Part shown: positions 11,017 through 19,995 of the stretch, in pieces
How the letters are laid out: each line of letters begins with the position of its first letter
Position numbering within the stretch: position 1 is the stretch's first letter
Source: Kofleriaceae bacterium
GTDB lineage: Bacteria; Myxococcota_A; Polyangia; Haliangiales; Haliangiaceae
Direction: 5' to 3'
Assembly (NCBI GenBank): GCA_018057825.1
Contig: JAGPCY010000028.1
Span: forward strand, 1 to 64,000
Length of the DNA stretch: 64,000 nt
The notes under the pieces: generated by a model
What the model saw: only the letters and a program-made list of their open reading frames with translations
Told to the model about the DNA's origin: nothing
Database searches by the model: none
Translations under genes and position numbers: made by a program

Positions 11017-12348
11017 TCACCGCGCGCGCACCGCCGCCGCCGCCGGATCGAGGACCTTCTTGAAGGCGGCCGGGCCGACGTACTGGTGGAAGCGGCCGAG
11101 CTCGGTGCCGTCGGCGGTGAGGAAGATCACGGTCGGGGTGCCGGCTTGGTACTTCTCGAGCAGCGCCTCGTTGGTCTCGTTGTCGACCGAGACATCGAAC
11201 TGGAGCGGCACGAAGTGATCGACGATCACCGGGTAGACCGAGCCGGCGGCGAAGGTGTGCTCGAACTCCTTGCACGGCCCGCACCACGACGCCCAGAAGT
11301 CGATCATCACGCCCTTGCCCTCGCGCTTGGCCTGGGCGAAGGCCGCGGCCTCGTCGCGGACCCACGGCAGGTGGCGATCGACGGCGATGATCCAGTTGAT
11401 CGCGAGCGACAGGCCGACCACGGTCAAGGCCACCGCGGCGGCCTTGCGGACCCGGACCTTCAGCTCGTCGTGGAACGACAGGTGGATCGCGCCGAGCGCC
11501 AGGCCGCCGATGGCCAGGGCGATCGCGGCGGCCAGGAACCACCACGGGTTCAGCACCACGCGCTCGAGGGCCGGCGCGATCGGCTTGAGGAAGTGGATGC
11601 CGGCGACCAGGAGCGCGATCCCGCCCAGGGACTTCATCCACTCCATCCACCGCCCGCTCTTGGGCAACGACACCGCGAAGGCCGCCAGGATCCAGAACAA
11701 GACGCCCATGCCGAGCGCGTAGGTGAACAGCAGCGTCGAGCCGATCGCGACGTCCTTGGTCTGGGCGACGTAGCCCAGGAGCCCGAGGAGGAACGGCCCG
11801 GTGCACGGCGCGGCGGTGAAGCCGCCGACCAGGCCCATCGCGAAGGCGCCGGCGGCGCCGTCGCCCGACACCGAGGACAGCTTCTGCTGCAGCCCCGATG
11901 GGAGCTGGAGCTCGAAGGCGCCGAACATCGAGGCCGCGAGCACCAGGTACAGGAGCACGATCGGGATCACCACGTAGGGCTCGGACAAGAGCGCCCCCGA
12001 GCGCTTGCCGATGAGCGCGAACGTCACGCCCAGGATCGCGAACATGAGGCCCATGCCGACGACGTAGAGGGTGGCCAGGAGCAGGGCCCGACCGCGCGAC
12101 ACCGACTCGCCGCGGCCGCCGAAGATGCCGACCACGATCGGGATCATCGGATAGACGCACGGCGTCAGCGAGGTCAGGAGGCCGAAGCCGAAGGCGCCGA
12201 GGTAGGCCCACAGGATGCCCTTGGCGCGGTACTCCTCGAAGACCGCGGCGTCGTCGGCCCAGGCTGGGCCCGCCGACAGGAGCACCAAGGCGGCGACGGC
12301 GACGGCGACAGCGACCGGCGACCAGCGAACACGGCGCGGGACGGACAT
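11017..12348 (-). CDS. dsbD: DsbD-like thiol:disulfide interchange protein
   Basis: A 443-residue membrane protein that carries electrons from cytoplasmic thioredoxin to the periplasm. A signal peptide is followed directly by the eight-helix DsbD/CcdA core: the first redox Cys is in LTPCVYPMIPI and the second in AAPCTGPFLLGLLGY. The C-terminal thioredoxin domain has WCGPC (DFWASWCGPCKEFE). The N-terminal DsbD-alpha domain of E. coli DsbD is missing, as in several ScsB/DsbD variants, so the protein must deliver electrons to separate acceptors. The ATG at 12348 was chosen because the signal peptide starts there and a TATAGT hexamer lies 9 nt upstream. Confidence 0.9.
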   Translation of the reverse strand: MSVPRRVRWSPVAVAVAVAALVLLSAGPAWADDAAVFEEYRAKGILWAYLGAFGFGLLTSLTPCVYPMIPIVVGIFGGRGESVSRGRALLLATLYVVGMGLMFAILGVTFALIGKRSGALLSEPYVVIPIVLLYLVLAASMFGAFELQLPSGLQQKLSSVSGDGAAGAFAMGLVGGFTAAPCTGPFLLGLLGYVAQTKDVAIGSTLLFTYALGMGVLFWILAAFAVSLPKSGRWMEWMKSLGGIALLVAGIHFLKPIAPALERVVLNPWWFLAAAIALAIGGLALGAIHLSFHDELKVRVRKAAAVALTVVGLSLAINWIIAVDRHLPWVRDEAAAFAQAKREGKGVMIDFWASWCGPCKEFEHTFAAGSVYPVIVDHFVPLQFDVSVDNETNEALLEKYQAGTPTVIFLTADGTELGRFHQYVGPAAFKKVLDPAAAAVRAR

Positions 12349-12357
12349 GCGACCTGC

Positions 12358-12363
12358 ACTATA
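12358..12363 (-). promoter_or_regulatory. -10 hexamer, leaderless promoter of dsbD-like gene
   Basis: On the minus strand TATAGT ends 9 nt before the ATG at 12348. Transcription starting 6-8 nt after a -10 element would leave almost no 5' leader. Confidence 0.55.
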
Positions 12364-12397
12364 CCCACTGCCGCGTGCCTGGCGACCGATCGCGCTC

Positions 12398-12406
12398 TGG
12401 TAGATT
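12398..12406 (+). promoter_or_regulatory. Extended -10 of hisC, short or no leader
   Basis: TGGTAGATT (TGN plus TANNNT) ends 9 nt before the hisC ATG at 12416. It lies back to back with the dsbD promoter in a 67-bp divergent gap. Confidence 0.5.
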
Positions 12407-12415
12407 GCCGCGGCC

Positions 12416-13537
12416 ATGGACGCATCCGAGATGGCGCGGTTCGCCGCGCGGACCCCGCCGCACGTCGGCCAGCTCGACGCCTATCAGCCGGGCAAGCCGA
12501 TCGAAGAGCTCGAGCGCGAGCTCGGCATCACCGGCGCGATCAAGGTCGCGTCGAACGAGAACCCGCTGGGGCCGTCGCCCAAGGCCCTGGCGGCGATCGC
12601 GGCCGCGCTGCCGACGGTGAGCCTGTACCCCGACGCCGCCGGCCACGCGCTCCGGCGGGCGCTGGCGGCCCACCACGGCGTCGCGGTCGAAGCGCTCGCG
12701 CTCGGCGCCGGCTCGAACGATCTGCTCTACCAGCTCGTGCTGGCGCTGGTCGATCGCGACGAGGAGATCGTGACCCCGGCCCTGGGCTTCCTGTCGTACC
12801 GGCTGGCGGCGGCGGTGGCCGGGCGGCGGTTCGTGACCACGCCGGCGACGCCGCGCGGGCCCGACATCGACGCGCTGGCCGGCGGGCTCGGCCACCGCGC
12901 CAAGCTCGTCATCCTCGGGACGCCCAACAACCCGACCGGCGCGGTCCTGACCCGGGCCGAGGTCGAGCGAGTCCTGGCCGCGGCCCCGGCCGACGCCCTG
13001 ATCGTCCTCGACGAGGCCTACTGCGAGTACGCCGCGGCGTGGCCCGAGGTCGATCACGTCGATGGCCTCGAGCTGGTGCGGGCCGACCCGCGGGTGATCG
13101 TCTTGCGGACGTTCTCGAAGATCTACGGGCTGGCCGCGCTCCGGGTCGGCTACGCGATCGCCCACCCGTCGGTGATCGACGCGCTCGGCCGCGTGGTGCG
13201 GACCTTCCACGTCGGCACCCTGGCCCAGGTCGCGGCGACCGCGGCGCTCGGCGATGGCGAGCACGTCGCGGCGTCGGCGGCGCTCGGGCGGCGCGCGGTC
13301 GAGCGCCTGCGCGCCGAGGTCCACGGGCCGGGCGTGGTGGCCTATCCGTCGTTGGCCAACTTCGTCCTGTTCGAGACCGGTCGGCCGTCGCAGCCGCTGT
13401 ACGAGGCGCTCCTCAAGCGCGGCGTGATCGTGCGGCCGATGGCGGCCTGGGGGCTGCCGACCTGCCTGCGGGTGTCGGTCGCCGCCGACGCCGAGCTCGA
13501 CCGGGTGATCGGGACGCTGTGCGACGTGCTCGCGTAG
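12416..13537 (+). CDS. hisC: Histidinol-phosphate aminotransferase
   Basis: A 373-residue class II fold-type I PLP enzyme. It converts imidazole-acetol phosphate and glutamate to histidinol phosphate and 2-oxoglutarate. Visible motifs are SNENPLGPSP near the N-terminus, GTPNNPTGAVL (PLP and substrate binding), VLDEAYCEY, the PLP lysine in RTFSKIYGLAALRVGY and the C-terminal Arg motif in PTCLRVSV. No other his genes are near; instead it begins a unit with aroA, so an aromatic aminotransferase role (HisC paralogues transaminate phenylpyruvate or prephenate) is a fair alternative. Confidence 0.93.
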   Translation: MDASEMARFAARTPPHVGQLDAYQPGKPIEELERELGITGAIKVASNENPLGPSPKALAAIAAALPTVSLYPDAAGHALRRALAAHHGVAVEALALGAGSNDLLYQLVLALVDRDEEIVTPALGFLSYRLAAAVAGRRFVTTPATPRGPDIDALAGGLGHRAKLVILGTPNNPTGAVLTRAEVERVLAAAPADALIVLDEAYCEYAAAWPEVDHVDGLELVRADPRVIVLRTFSKIYGLAALRVGYAIAHPSVIDALGRVVRTFHVGTLAQVAATAALGDGEHVAASAALGRRAVERLRAEVHGPGVVAYPSLANFVLFETGRPSQPLYEALLKRGVIVRPMAAWGLPTCLRVSVAADAELDRVIGTLCDVLA

Positions 13538-14382
13538 GCGCGCGGCCGTTGGCCGCTGTCGCGGTGGCCGTGGTCGTCGTCGGCTGCAGTCGCGGCGCCG
13601 AGCCGCCGGCGATCGCGGTGCCGGCCCGGGCGGCGACGGCGGGCGACGCGCTCCTGGCCTTGGCGCCCGGGGGCGCGACCTGGACCCTCGAGCTCGATCT
13701 GGCGCGGCTGCGCGCCAATCCGGTGGTCGGGGCCACGGTCGCGGCGCTGGTCGACGGCGAGGCCACCGCGCCGCTGCCCGAGGTGGCGAGCGCGCGCGGC
13801 GCCGAGCAGGTCGTGCTGGTCGGCTACGCCAGCGGCTCGCCGGCGGCCCACACGATCACCCTGGTGCGGGGCGGGGTGGCGCCGGCCGCCGCGGTCGCCG
13901 TGGCCGACGGGGTGTGGGCGATCGCCGACGAGGGCGCGGTCGCCGGGCTGGTCGCGGTCGCGCCGGGCGCCAGCGCCGCCGACGACGTCGAGCTGGCGGT
14001 GGTGCGGTCCCGGGCCATGCCGGCCGGGGCCGAGGGCGCGGCGCTGCGCCTGGCCGCGCGACTCGACGACGACGCCCGACGCGCCCTGGGCGCCGCCCTC
14101 GAGCTGACCGAGCCGCCGCGCGCGCTGTCGGCCTGGCTCGACGTCGCCGACGATCTTGCGCTGATCGTGTGGCAGGACGGCGGCGATCCGCGGGCCCTGG
14201 TCGGGTGGCGCGATCGCCTGGCCGCGACCGCCGAGGTCCGGGCGCTGGGCCTGGCGCCGTCTCTGACCGACGCGGCGATCGCGCGGCGCGGCGAGGTCAT
14301 CACCGCGACCGTCGTGATCGGGCCGCGCCGGCTCGCGCGCGCGGTCGGGCGCTGGCAAGCTGGCCGCGAGGCTCCCCCATGA
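13519..14382 (+). CDS. Alanine-rich lipoprotein, unknown function
   Basis: A 287-residue protein with an Arg-rich N-terminus, a hydrophobic stretch and the lipobox VVGC, so an exported lipoprotein. The rest is Ala/Val/Asp-rich with segments such as TWTLELDLARLRANPVV and LIVWQDGG that suggest mixed alpha/beta folds; no known family was recognised. The start GTG 13519 lies inside the last codons of hisC and the stop overlaps the aroA ATG (ATGA), so it is embedded in this operon. Its link with amino-acid biosynthesis is unexplained. Confidence 0.8.
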   Translation: MRRARVGARPLAAVAVAVVVVGCSRGAEPPAIAVPARAATAGDALLALAPGGATWTLELDLARLRANPVVGATVAALVDGEATAPLPEVASARGAEQVVLVGYASGSPAAHTITLVRGGVAPAAAVAVADGVWAIADEGAVAGLVAVAPGASAADDVELAVVRSRAMPAGAEGAALRLAARLDDDARRALGAALELTEPPRALSAWLDVADDLALIVWQDGGDPRALVGWRDRLAATAEVRALGLAPSLTDAAIARRGEVITATVVIGPRRLARAVGRWQAGREAPP

Positions 14383-15728
14383 CCGCACTCGTCGTCGTCC
14401 CTACCGCCCAGCCCCTGTCGGGCGAGGTCGTCGCGCCCGGCGACAAGTCGGTCGGCCACCGCGCGCTCTTGTTCTCGCTCTTGTCGTCGACGCCGGTGCG
14501 GATCCGCGGCCTGGGCGCGGGCGCCGACAACGGCCGCACCGCGCGCGCGATCGCGATGCTGGGCGCGACCACCGCGCGCGCCGGCGCCGACCTGATCGTG
14601 ACCGGTCGGGGCCGCGCTGACCTGTGCGCGCCGGAGGCGCCGATCGACTGCGGCAACTCGGGCACGACGATCCGTCTGCTCACCGGCCTGTTGGCCGGGC
14701 AGCGGTTCGCCAGCGAGCTGTTCGGCGACGCCTCGCTGTCGCGTCGACCGATGGCCCGCGTGATCGAGCCGCTGCGGGCGATGGGCGCCGAGATCCACGG
14801 CCAGGCCGGAGCCACGGACGTGACCCCGCCGCTCACGATCGCGCCGCGCACCGGCCCGCTGGTCGCGCGCCATCACCGGCTGGCGATCGCCTCGGCCCAG
14901 GTCAAGACCGCGCTCCTCCTGGCTGGCCTCTACGCCGACGGCGCGACCCGGATCCACGAGCCGAGCCGGTCGCGCGATCACAGCGAGCACCTGCTGGCGG
15001 CGATGGGCGCGCCGCTCGGTCACGACGGCGACGAGGTGGTGCTCGACACCCGCGGCTGGGATGGCCGGCTGGCGATCGATGACCTCGAGGTGCCGGGGGA
15101 TCCTAGCTCGGCGGCGTTCCTGATCGCGGCGGCGCTGGTGGCCGGGGTCGGCCCGGCCGGCGTGGTGTGTCGCGACCTCGGCGTCAACCCGACCCGCACC
15201 GGGTTCCTCGACGTCCTGGCGGCGATGGGGGCGGCGATCGAGCTGACCGATCGGCGCGACGCCTACGCCGGCGAGCCGATCGCGACCGCGCGGATCACCG
15301 GTCCAGCGCCGGCGCTGGCGGCGACGCGGATCGACGGGGCGCTCACGGTGCGGGCGATCGACGAGGTGCCGATCCTGGCCGCGGTCGCCGCCCTGGCCGA
15401 GGGCGACACCGTGATCGCGGACGCCGACGAGCTGCGGGTCAAGGAGTCGGATCGCATCGCGACCACGGTGGCGATGCTGGGGGCCTTCGGCGTCGCGGCC
15501 GAGGCGCGGGCCGACGGGCTCGTGGTCCACGGCCGCGGCCGACGCACCCTGGCCGCCGGACACGTCGACAGCGCCGGCGATCACCGGATCGCGATGGCGG
15601 CGGCGGTGCTGGCGTTGATCGCCGACGGCCCCAGTCAGATCGACGACGCCGACAACGTCGCGACCTCGTACCCTGGCTTCGTCGAGGCGCTCCGCGGCCT
15701 GGGCGCGGAGGTGCGCGTCCTGCCGTGA
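14379..15728 (+). CDS. aroA: 3-phosphoshikimate 1-carboxyvinyltransferase (EPSP synthase)
   Basis: A 449-residue two-domain enzyme of the shikimate pathway that joins shikimate 3-phosphate and PEP. It shows the N-terminal PGDKSVGHRALLFS with the PEP-binding Lys, GNSGTTIRLLTG, GDASLSRRPMARVIEPL, SAQVKTALLLAGL and the C-terminal ELRVKESDRI. GNSGTT rather than GNAGTA is the form common in class II enzymes. The start overlaps the preceding lipoprotein (ATGA), and the stop overlaps the next gene (GTGA). Confidence 0.95.
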   Translation: MTALVVVPTAQPLSGEVVAPGDKSVGHRALLFSLLSSTPVRIRGLGAGADNGRTARAIAMLGATTARAGADLIVTGRGRADLCAPEAPIDCGNSGTTIRLLTGLLAGQRFASELFGDASLSRRPMARVIEPLRAMGAEIHGQAGATDVTPPLTIAPRTGPLVARHHRLAIASAQVKTALLLAGLYADGATRIHEPSRSRDHSEHLLAAMGAPLGHDGDEVVLDTRGWDGRLAIDDLEVPGDPSSAAFLIAAALVAGVGPAGVVCRDLGVNPTRTGFLDVLAAMGAAIELTDRRDAYAGEPIATARITGPAPALAATRIDGALTVRAIDEVPILAAVAALAEGDTVIADADELRVKESDRIATTVAMLGAFGVAAEARADGLVVHGRGRRTLAAGHVDSAGDHRIAMAAAVLALIADGPSQIDDADNVATSYPGFVEALRGLGAEVRVLP

Positions 15729-16360
15729 GCCGGCGCTTCGCTCTCGATCTGATCCACGGTCGCGCGGTCGCGGTGGCGATCGCCGGCGACGACGGCGAGG
15801 GCAACCTCCCCGAGGAGGTCGCGGCGGCGGCGCACCTCGGCCCGGCGCGGCGCCGCGAGTACCTGGCCGGGCGCCGAGCCCTGCGCGCCGCCCTCGCCGA
15901 TCTCGGCGTGACCGCGCCGGCGATCGGCGCCGATCCGCGGGGCGCGCCGATCGTGCCCGCGCCGATGGTCGGCTCGATCAGCCACAAGGGCGAGCTGGCC
16001 CTGGCGGTGGCGGCGCCGGCCGACGGCTGGACGGTCGGCGTCGATCTGGAGCGGCGGGCGCCGCGGACGATCGACCTGTCGCGGCGGGTCTTGACCGACC
16101 GCGAGCTGGCGGCGCTGGCCGATCGCGACGACGACGCGCGCCGGCGGGCGGTGGTTCAGGCCTTCGCGATCAAGGAGGCGATCTACAAGGCGATCGACCC
16201 GTTCCTCGGGCGCTACGTCGGCTTCCGCGAGGTCGCGGTGTGGCCGGAGGGCGACCGGGTCGAGGTCGAGGCGCCGGCGGCGTGGGGCCTCGAGGTCGTG
16301 GCGGCCTGCGCCGAGGTCGACGACCACTGGGTGGCGACCGCGCGGGCGCGGCGGCGCTGA
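15725..16360 (+). CDS. 4'-phosphopantetheinyl transferase, Sfp/EntD type
   Basis: A 211-residue enzyme that moves the phosphopantetheine arm of CoA onto carrier-protein serines. Signature motifs are present: GSISHKGELALAV, VGVDLERRAPR (metal-binding Asp and Glu) and FAIKEAIYKAI. Sfp/EntD-type enzymes usually serve PKS, NRPS or fatty-acid carriers; no such synthase is in the window, so its partner lies elsewhere. It starts with GTG overlapping the aroA stop and is the last gene of the unit. Confidence 0.92.
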   Translation: MSRRFALDLIHGRAVAVAIAGDDGEGNLPEEVAAAAHLGPARRREYLAGRRALRAALADLGVTAPAIGADPRGAPIVPAPMVGSISHKGELALAVAAPADGWTVGVDLERRAPRTIDLSRRVLTDRELAALADRDDDARRRAVVQAFAIKEAIYKAIDPFLGRYVGFREVAVWPEGDRVEVEAPAAWGLEVVAACAEVDDHWVATARARRR

Positions 16361-16380
16361 GCCCGGGCCCGGCGGGGCGA

Positions 16381-18732
16381 TCACGCCGGGTGGGCGCGCT
16401 TGTCCTTGAGGATCCGCTCGAGGGCCAGCCCCGCGGCGCGGCCGCCGACCGTGACGTGCTCGTCGTAGGAGTGGCGGTAGCGGCCGTCGGCGTAGATCAC
16501 GCCGACCACGCGATCGCGGACCGCGACCGGGACCGCCAGCATGTCGTCGGTCGGCGAGCCGAAGATCGCCTTGACCAGGGCGCGGCTGGGGCCGTCGCTG
16601 AGCGGGCCGCGGTAGGGCAGGCGAGTGCCGATCACGTCCTGGAAGGTCGAGGGCTGGGTCAGGTCGAGCTTGGCCGGGGCTGCGCCGGGCAGCGGCGCCG
16701 GCACCTGCATGAACGGCGACAGCTCGCCGGCCTTGGCGACCAGGAAGGCCACCCGGTGGTGCGACGACGCCACGAAGTCGACCATCATCGCGATCACGTG
16801 ATCGCGGGTGGCGGCGTGATCGAGGCCGCGCAAGAGCTCGACCAGCGCGGCCGAGGCCTCCTCGAGCTGACGGGCCAGGACCGCGGGGTCGGGCGGCGGC
16901 GGCGCGGTGCGGGTGGCCCGGGGCGCCGGCGCGGCGGCCGGAAGCTCGAGCCGCGCGGAGTCGGCGTCGCCGGTCGCCAGCGGGATGCGCCCCGACGGCG
17001 GGTCGTCGATCGGGCCGGCGACGCCGAGGAACGGCGGCGGGATCGTCGTGCCGGGCGGGCCGAACTGCTCGATCGTGTCGCCGCTCCAGCCGTCGTCGAC
17101 CGACAGCGTGCGCGGCTCGACCTCGACCCGCCGGGTGGCGGCCTCCTCGTCGCTGACCTCGAGCGGGATGGCCTCGTCGGACGCCGCGGCGGCCAGGGCC
17201 GCGGGCGAGATCGCGACCGCGAACTCGGGGGCCCGGGGCCCGGCGGGCGGCGGTTGGGTCGAGCGCGGGATCGGCGGCAGGATGCCGACGCCGAGGACCG
17301 TGCGTTTGTCGCGCCGCGGCGCCACGCCCTTCTTGCGCTCGAGCAAGACCACCGGCCCGGACGGCTCGTCGATGGTCTCGGTCGGCACCGCCGGAGCGGC
17401 GGCTGGCGGCGACTCGCCGCGGCGGAAATGCTCGAGGAGCACCGGCGCCGACTCGTCGTCGAGCAGGCTGTCGTGGATGACCGCGTCGGTGGGGCCGGCG
17501 TCGTGGATGACCGCCAGGTCGTCGCGATCCTCGATCGGCGCCGGGGCCGAGGCGGCGCCGTCCTCGACCACCAGGACCGGCGGCGGCGCGGCGGGCCGCG
17601 GGCGATCGAGCTCGATCACCGCGGCCTCGAGCTCGGGGTCGTCGCCCAGGTTGATCTCGATCGTGATCGCGGGGGCGTCGACCCGGCCATCGCGGATGAT
17701 GCGCTCGACCTCACCCGAGCGCGCGGCCAGCTCGGGTGGATCCGGCGCGGCCGGGCGGACGCGCTGCGGCCGGGTGGCCTCAGGGCTGACGACGACGGTG
17801 GCGGCGGCGAACGGCTCGAGGGTCGCGACCACCGTGGCCCCGACCGCGAACGGATCGGCCGGCACCTCGCGGTTGGCGTTGGCCGCGGCGGCGAGCGCGG
17901 CGTCGGCCTCGGTGAAGCCGGCCGGGCGGGGCGCCAGCGGTCGCTCGGGCGCGAAGGGCCCGTCGTCGTCGGGCTCGTCGCTGACCAGCTCGATGGTCGG
18001 GCCCGACAGCTCGTCGACCACCTCGGACGGCGCGGCGGCCGGCGCGCCGGCGGAGGGGCCCGCGGGGGGCGGCCGCACCAGGACCTCGGGGCCGGGGCGC
18101 GCGGCGATCGGCGGCGGCGTCGTGACCGGGACCAGGACGCGGTGGCGGGCGGCGTCGACCCGGGCGGTGTCGCCCTTGGTCCGGGACGGGGTCGGCACCG
18201 CCGGCGCCGCGGCGGGCGCGGCGGGCGCGGCGGGCGCGGCGGGCGCGGCGGGCGCGGCGGGCGCCGGGGCCGGCTGCATCAGGCGCTCGGCGAGCTCGGT
18301 CACGTAGTCGTAGTAGTGGGCTAGACACCAGGCGAGCTGCATCTGGGTCGCGACCGCGCGCACGACGTACTTGCCGGTGAAGAAGCCGATCTCGTCGACC
18401 GCGTGGCGATCGCTCGGGTCCGACATCGCCACCGTCAGGTTGCCGTCGCGGTCCAGGCTCACCGGCATGACCCGATGTTCGACCGCCATGTCGCGCGGCA
18501 GGATCGCGATCACCGCCGGCGGCACCTTGGCCAGGGTGGTCGGGCTGACCTGGGGCACCATCAAGCGGCTGCGGTAGAACTCGGTCAGGGCCTCGTCGCT
18601 CACCGCGCCGGCGGCCACCAGGTGCTCGCCCAGCGTGCCGCCGGCCTGCCGCTGGCTAGCACGCGCCGCCGCCAGGGCGTGATCTGGGATCAGCCCCGCG
18701 CGGACGAGGAGGGCACCGGCGTCATCAGCCAC
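16381..18732 (-). CDS. MshEN-domain and GAF-domain protein
   Basis: A 783-residue protein. Residues about 1-145 match the GspE/PilB N-terminal (MshEN) domain, including GGTLGEHLVAAGAVSDEALTEF and VPQVSPTTLAKVPPAVIAILP. Some members of that domain bind cyclic di-GMP. A Pro/Ala/Asp-rich disordered stretch of nearly 500 residues follows, with a run of PAA repeats from a 9-bp tandem (about 18205-18260). The last 140 residues form a GAF-like domain (LAVPVAVRDRVVGVIYADGRY). The secretion ATPase domain that normally follows MshEN is absent, so it is a sensor or adaptor rather than a motor. It starts with GTG. Confidence 0.8.
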   Translation of the reverse strand: MADDAGALLVRAGLIPDHALAAARASQRQAGGTLGEHLVAAGAVSDEALTEFYRSRLMVPQVSPTTLAKVPPAVIAILPRDMAVEHRVMPVSLDRDGNLTVAMSDPSDRHAVDEIGFFTGKYVVRAVATQMQLAWCLAHYYDYVTELAERLMQPAPAPAAPAAPAAPAAPAAPAAAPAVPTPSRTKGDTARVDAARHRVLVPVTTPPPIAARPGPEVLVRPPPAGPSAGAPAAAPSEVVDELSGPTIELVSDEPDDDGPFAPERPLAPRPAGFTEADAALAAAANANREVPADPFAVGATVVATLEPFAAATVVVSPEATRPQRVRPAAPDPPELAARSGEVERIIRDGRVDAPAITIEINLGDDPELEAAVIELDRPRPAAPPPVLVVEDGAASAPAPIEDRDDLAVIHDAGPTDAVIHDSLLDDESAPVLLEHFRRGESPPAAAPAVPTETIDEPSGPVVLLERKKGVAPRRDKRTVLGVGILPPIPRSTQPPPAGPRAPEFAVAISPAALAAAASDEAIPLEVSDEEAATRRVEVEPRTLSVDDGWSGDTIEQFGPPGTTIPPPFLGVAGPIDDPPSGRIPLATGDADSARLELPAAAPAPRATRTAPPPPDPAVLARQLEEASAALVELLRGLDHAATRDHVIAMMVDFVASSHHRVAFLVAKAGELSPFMQVPAPLPGAAPAKLDLTQPSTFQDVIGTRLPYRGPLSDGPSRALVKAIFGSPTDDMLAVPVAVRDRVVGVIYADGRYRHSYDEHVTVGGRAAGLALERILKDKRAHPA

Positions 18733-18827
18733 GATGGAATCTGCGGTCGACTTGGGCGATCGTCGGCACCCAGGCGACCGACGGCGCGATCATGTCGGCT
18801 GGTGTCGGGCGCTGTCAACGAAGGCCC

Positions 18828-19982
18828 ATGAGGATTTATCTCGATCACAACGCCGGGGCGCCGCTGGTCCCGGCCGCTCGCGCGGCGATGACCGCCGCCC
18901 TCGACCTGATCGGCAACCCGTCGTCGATCCACGGTCGCGGCCGCGCCGCGCGCGCCGCCCGGGAGCTGGCCCGGCGGCGGGTGGCGGCGCTGTTCGTCGA
19001 CGAGGTCGGTAAGCCCGGGGACGACGAGCTCGCCGAGCGCATCGTCTTCACGAGTGGTGGCACCGAAGCCATCTTCATCGGAATGCGTGGTTTTCTCGGA
19101 GACCGCGAAGCGCCGACGATCGCGGTGGGGGCGACCGACCACCCGGCGGTCCACGGGGCCGCTGCGGCCCTGGCCGGGCCGGCCGGGCGGGTCCTGACGA
19201 TCGCGGTCGACCGCGACGGCCGGCTGGTGCCCGAGCAGGTCGCCGCCGCGCTGGCCGAGCGCCCGGCGGTGGTGGCGCTGGGCGCGGTCAACCACGAGCT
19301 CGGCACGATCGCCGACCTGGCGCGCTGGGCGCCCCTGGCGCGCGCGGCCGGTGCCCGGGTGGTGATCGACGCGGTGGCCGCCGCCGGTCGCCTGGCCCTG
19401 GCGCCGATCGCCGCGCTGGCCGACGCCGTCGCGATCTCGGCCCATAAGCTCGGGGGGCCGGCGGGGGTCGGGGCGCTGTGGCTCGCGCCCGCGGCGCCGT
19501 GGGCCCCGGCCCACGGCGGCGGCGCCCAGGAGCGCGGGCGCCGACCGGGCACCGAGAACCTGATCGGCATCGTCGGCTTCGGCGCGGCGGCCGCCGCGGT
19601 CGACCTGCAGGTGGCGCCGGCGATCGCCGCGCGCGGAGCGCGACTCGAGGCCGCGCTCCTGGCCATCCCGGGGGCGACGGTCCACGGCGCCGGCGGCCCG
19701 CGCACCGGCGCGACGGTCAACGTCGGGTTCGCCGGCGTCCGCGGCGAGACCCTGGTGATGGCCCTCGATCTCGAGGGCGTCGACGCCTCCGCCGGGGCGG
19801 CGTGTAGCTCGGGCTCGACCGCCCCGTCGCCGGTCCTGCGCGCCCTCGGGCTCGACGACGAGGCCGCGCGCGGGGGCCTGCGCTTGTCGCTCGGACCGAC
19901 CACGACCGACGCCGACATCGAGACGGTGATCGCGCTCGTGCCGCGGCTGGTCGAGCGGGCGCGGGCCGCGCGGGCCGGCTGA
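18828..19982 (+). CDS. Cysteine desulfurase (NifS/IscS-like)
   Basis: A 384-residue PLP enzyme that takes sulfur from cysteine as an enzyme-bound persulfide. Motifs: N-terminal IYLDHNAGAPLVP, FTSGGTEA, the PLP lysine in AISAHKLGGPAGVG, RPGTENLIGIVGF and the persulfide-forming loop ASAGAACSSGS. It stands alone, without IscU, IscR or SUF genes beside it. The start at ATG 18828 begins the conserved strand MRIYLDHN; ATG 18792 would add 12 unrelated residues. Members of this family can also supply selenium, which may matter if the HMA lipoprotein is a selenoprotein, but that is speculation. Confidence 0.93.
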   Translation: MRIYLDHNAGAPLVPAARAAMTAALDLIGNPSSIHGRGRAARAARELARRRVAALFVDEVGKPGDDELAERIVFTSGGTEAIFIGMRGFLGDREAPTIAVGATDHPAVHGAAAALAGPAGRVLTIAVDRDGRLVPEQVAAALAERPAVVALGAVNHELGTIADLARWAPLARAAGARVVIDAVAAAGRLALAPIAALADAVAISAHKLGGPAGVGALWLAPAAPWAPAHGGGAQERGRRPGTENLIGIVGFGAAAAAVDLQVAPAIAARGARLEAALLAIPGATVHGAGGPRTGATVNVGFAGVRGETLVMALDLEGVDASAGAACSSGSTAPSPVLRALGLDDEAARGGLRLSLGPTTTDADIETVIALVPRLVERARAARAG

Positions 19983-19995
19983 CCCGCCGCCGGCG

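Noticed and set aside
10876-13518. Very long open frames running antisense to dsbD-like and other genes (for example on + from 10876, from 20029 and from 35172, and on - from 171)
   Set aside because: They lie opposite clear family genes and have composition typical of GC-rich shadow frames. Only the tail 13519-14382 of the first is a real gene.
15725-16360. Part of an NRPS/PKS cluster because of the PPTase
   Set aside because: No synthase, carrier protein or tailoring gene is in the window.
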